Source: Ptiloglossa arizonensis (lineage: Eukaryota > Arthropoda > Insecta > Hymenoptera > Colletidae). From it: a stretch of DNA of 64,000 nt. Shown here in pieces: positions 61,801-64,000 of this stretch (positions are counted from its first letter, which is position 1; each line of letters begins with the position of its first letter). Under the pieces are notes generated by a model. The model searched no databases. It was not told the origin of the DNA and worked only from the letters and a program-made list of their open reading frames with translations. The stretch is taken from contig NW_027478523.1 in assembly GCF_051014685.1 (NCBI RefSeq), forward strand, positions 434,001 to 498,000, read 5' to 3'. A program made the translations under genes and the position numbers.

Positions 61801-64000
61801 CTAGGGGAAAAGAGCGCATACCGTTGTAATCGGGCGAGTTTCTACTTTCAGATGCAACAAAAATTTTGCGGATTGATCAATCCGTTCGCGAGATATGGCA
61901 GTTTGGAGATAAGAAACGCTTTAGAAACTCAAAATTTTCGAAGTTCTGATGCTCGAAACGAATAACTAGAACGGCCCAGGGGAAAAGTGCGCATACCGAT
62001 GTAATCGGGCGAGTTTCTACTTTCAGATGCAACAGAAATTTTGCGGATTGGTCAATCCGTTCGCGAGATATGGCAGTTTGGAGGTAAGAAACGCTTGAGA
62101 AACTCAAAATTTTCGCAGTTCTGATGCTCGAAACGAATGACTAGAACGGCCTAGGGGAAAAGAGCGCATACCGTTGTAATCGGGCGAGTTTCTAATTTCA
62201 GATGCAACAGAAATTTTGCGGATTGGTCAATCCGTTCGCGAGATATGGCAGTTTGGAGGTAAGAAACGCTTGAGAAACTCAAAATTGCCGCAGTTCTGAT
62301 GCTTGAAACGAATAAGTAGAACGGCCTAGGGGAAAAGTGCGCATACCGTTGTTATCGGGCGAGTTTCTACATTCAGATGCAACAGAAATTTTGCGGATCG
62401 GTCAATCCGTTCGCGAGATATGGCAGTTTGGATGTAAGAAACGCTTGATAAACTCAAAATTTTCGCAGTTCTGATGCTCGAAACGAATAACTAGAACGGC
62501 CTAGGGGAGAAGTACGCATACCGTTGTAATCGGGCGAGTTTCTACTTTCAGATGCAACAGAAATTATGCGGATTGGTCAATCCGTTCGCGAGATATGGCC
62601 GTTTGGATGTAAGAAACGCTTGAGAAACTCAAAATTTTCGCAGTTCTGATGCTCGAAATGAATAACTGGAACGGCCTAGGGGAAAACTACACATACTGTT
62701 GTAATAGGGCGAGTTTCTACTTTCAGATGCAACAGAAATTTTGCGGATTGGTCAATCCGTTCGCGAGATATGGCAGTTTGGAGGTAAGAAACGCTTGAGA
62801 AACTCAAAATTGCCGCAGTTCTGATGCTTGAAACGAATAAGTAGAACGGCCTAGGGGAAAAGTGCGCATACCGTTGTAATCGGGCGAGTTTCTACTTTCA
62901 GAAGCAACAGAAATTTTGCGGATCGGTCAATCCGTTCGCGAGATATGGCAGTTTGGATGTAAGAAACGCTTGAGAAACACAAAATTTTCGCAGTTCTGAT
63001 GCTCGAAACGAATAACTGGAACGGCCTAGGGGAAAACTACACATACCGATGTAATCGGGCGAGTTTCTACTTTCAGATGCAACAGAAATTTTGCGGATTG
63101 GTCAATCCGTTCGCGAGATGTGGCAGTTTGGAGGTAAGAAACGCTTGAGAAACTCAAAATTTTCGCAGTTCTGACGCTCGAAACGAATAACTAGAACCGC
63201 CTAGGGGAAAAGTGCGCATACCGTTGTAATCGGGCGAGTTTCTACTTTCAGATGCAACAGAAATTTTGAGGATTGATCAATCCGTTCGCGAGATATGGCA
63301 GTTTGGAAATAAGAAACGCTTGAGAAACTCAAAATTTTCGCAGTTCTGATGCTCGAATCGAATGACTAGAACGGCCTAGGGGAGAAGTACACATACCGTT
63401 GTAATCGGGCGAGTTTCTACTTTCAGATGCAACAGAAATTATGCGGATTGGTCAATCCGTTCGCGAGATATGGCCGTTTGGATGTAAGAAACGCTTGAGA
63501 AACTCAAAATTTTCGCAGTTCTGATGCTCGAAATGAATAACTGGAACGGCCTAGGGGAAAACTACACATACCGTTGTAATTGGGCGAGTTTCTACTTTCA
63601 GATGCAACAGAAATTTTGCGGATTGGTCAATCCGTTCGCGAGATATGGCAGTTTGGAGGTAAGAAACGCTTGAGAAACTCAAAATTTGCGCAGTTCTGAT
63701 GCTTGAAACGAATAACTAGAACGGCCTAGGGGAAAAGTGCGCATACCGTTGTAATCGGGCGAGTTTCTACTTTCAGATGCAACAGAAATTTTGCGGATTG
63801 GTCAATCCGTTCGCGAGATATGGCAGTTTGGAGGTAAGAAACGCTTGAGAAACTCAAAATTTGCGCAGTTCTGATGCTTGAAACGAATAACTAGAACGGC
63901 CTAGGGGAAAAGTGCGCATACCGTTGTAATCGGGCGAGTTTCTACTTTCAGAAGCAACAGAAATTTTGCGGATTGATCAATCCGTTCGCGAGATATGGCA
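55826..64000 (+). repeat. Right domain: overlapping 8-, 16- and 19-mer duplications
   Basis: The rare marker actgttgtaatagg starts at 56570, 58495, 59895 and 62695 (gaps 11, 8 and 16 monomers). The marker agtacacata is at 57261, 60586 and 63386 (gaps 19 and 16). Bases 57576-58975 repeat at 58976-60375 (8-mer, 1400 bp), 56351-57925 at 59676-61250 (19-mer, 3325 bp) and 59501-61200 at 62301-64000 (16-mer, 2800 bp). Between them, 61076-62475 copies 25726-27125 from 35350 bp away. Chimeric monomers at 58801 and 62826 mark junctions. The last copy runs into the window edge, so the series continues beyond it. Confidence 0.88.

Larger units (their letters stand above)
1..64000 (+). repeat. 175-bp satellite DNA array, 365 full monomers plus a 125-bp partial
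   Basis: The motif gctcgaaacg and its variants recur every 175 bp. I checked register at landmarks along the whole window (for example 176, 351, 7001, 20476, 30801, 40601, 51976, 63876), and each falls exactly at 1+175k. Monomers differ from the consensus mainly by substitutions, commonly about 3 to 10 per 175 bp, so identity is roughly 94-99%. Fixed landmarks in a monomer are CCTAGG at 25-30, tttctactttcag at 64-76, the dyad CGGATTGGTCAATCCG at 94-109, TCGCGA at 111-116, GAGGTAAGA at 131-139, TTGAGAAACTCAA at 145-157 and AAAATTTT at 156-163. Composition is A52 C32 G46 T45. A nucleosome-scale tandem repeat with higher-order structure is known from centromeric and pericentromeric satellites; that location is inferred here. 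No interrupting element was seen. Confidence 0.98.

Noticed and set aside
1..64000. CRISPR array
   Set aside because: The repeat is 175 bp with no short direct repeat alternating with unique spacers; all positions are shared between units.
1..64000. Tandem coding repeats of a large repetitive protein
   Set aside because: The unit length is not a multiple of three and every frame meets stops within one or two monomers in the consensus, so no unspliced repeat protein is possible.
1..64000. Known satellite family assignment
   Set aside because: I do not recognise the monomer. Unit length alone is shared by many unrelated families, so no family or species name is given.

Overview
The whole window is one uninterrupted satellite DNA array. 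A 175-bp monomer is repeated head to tail from base 1 to base 64000: 365 complete monomers (1-63875) plus the first 125 bp of another (63876-64000). Every monomer is in the same orientation. I found no unique DNA, gene, transposon, RNA gene or inverted segment, and both edges cut the array, so its true length is unknown. Numbering below uses monomer n starting at 1+175(n-1).

The monomer consensus is about 44.6% GC (A52 C32 G46 T45), G-rich on the given strand and rich in CpG. Single-orientation arrays of a nucleosome-sized (about 175 bp) repeat with higher-order structure are typical of eukaryotic centromeric or pericentromeric heterochromatin. I cannot name the organism: the monomer is not one I recognise (it is clearly not alpha satellite, the Arabidopsis 178-bp family, CentO or CentC), so only 'eukaryote, plant or invertebrate more likely than vertebrate' is offered, as weak inference.

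Layout. The array is built from roughly 30 recognisable monomer variants that recur in conserved order and have been duplicated and trimmed in whole-monomer steps. 1-6300: a distinctive subfamily set (headers reading gctca, accta, cttag) with internal 3-mer and 4-mer duplications. 6301-11375: a 15-mer higher-order repeat in two copies, the second short by one monomer. 11376-17325: mixed series with an exact one-monomer doubling at 14701-15050. 17326-20475: third copy of the 15-mer series, with a 4-mer doubling. 20424-26783: 20-mer (3500 bp) duplication. 27435-37394: 34-mer (5950 bp) duplication, overlapped by a 6-mer doubling (36860-38950). 41247-46047: 14-mer (2450 bp) duplication. 47601-50400: the 1-6300 subfamily set returns, partly as dimers. 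50401-55825: further mixed series. 55826-64000: overlapping 8-, 16- and 19-mer duplications, apparently among the younger events.

No coding gene is annotated. The recurring short open frames are by-products of the satellite: all 13 minus-strand frames are opened by one substitution that removes a stop codon. The observations most worth follow-up are the complete absence of net length change over 365 monomers, the multi-scale higher-order architecture with mappable chimeric junction monomers, a 16-bp dyad that is a perfect palindrome in one monomer class, CpG excess combined with CpG-transition subfamily markers, and a 57-nt open cassette bounded by splice-site-like sequences in each monomer.
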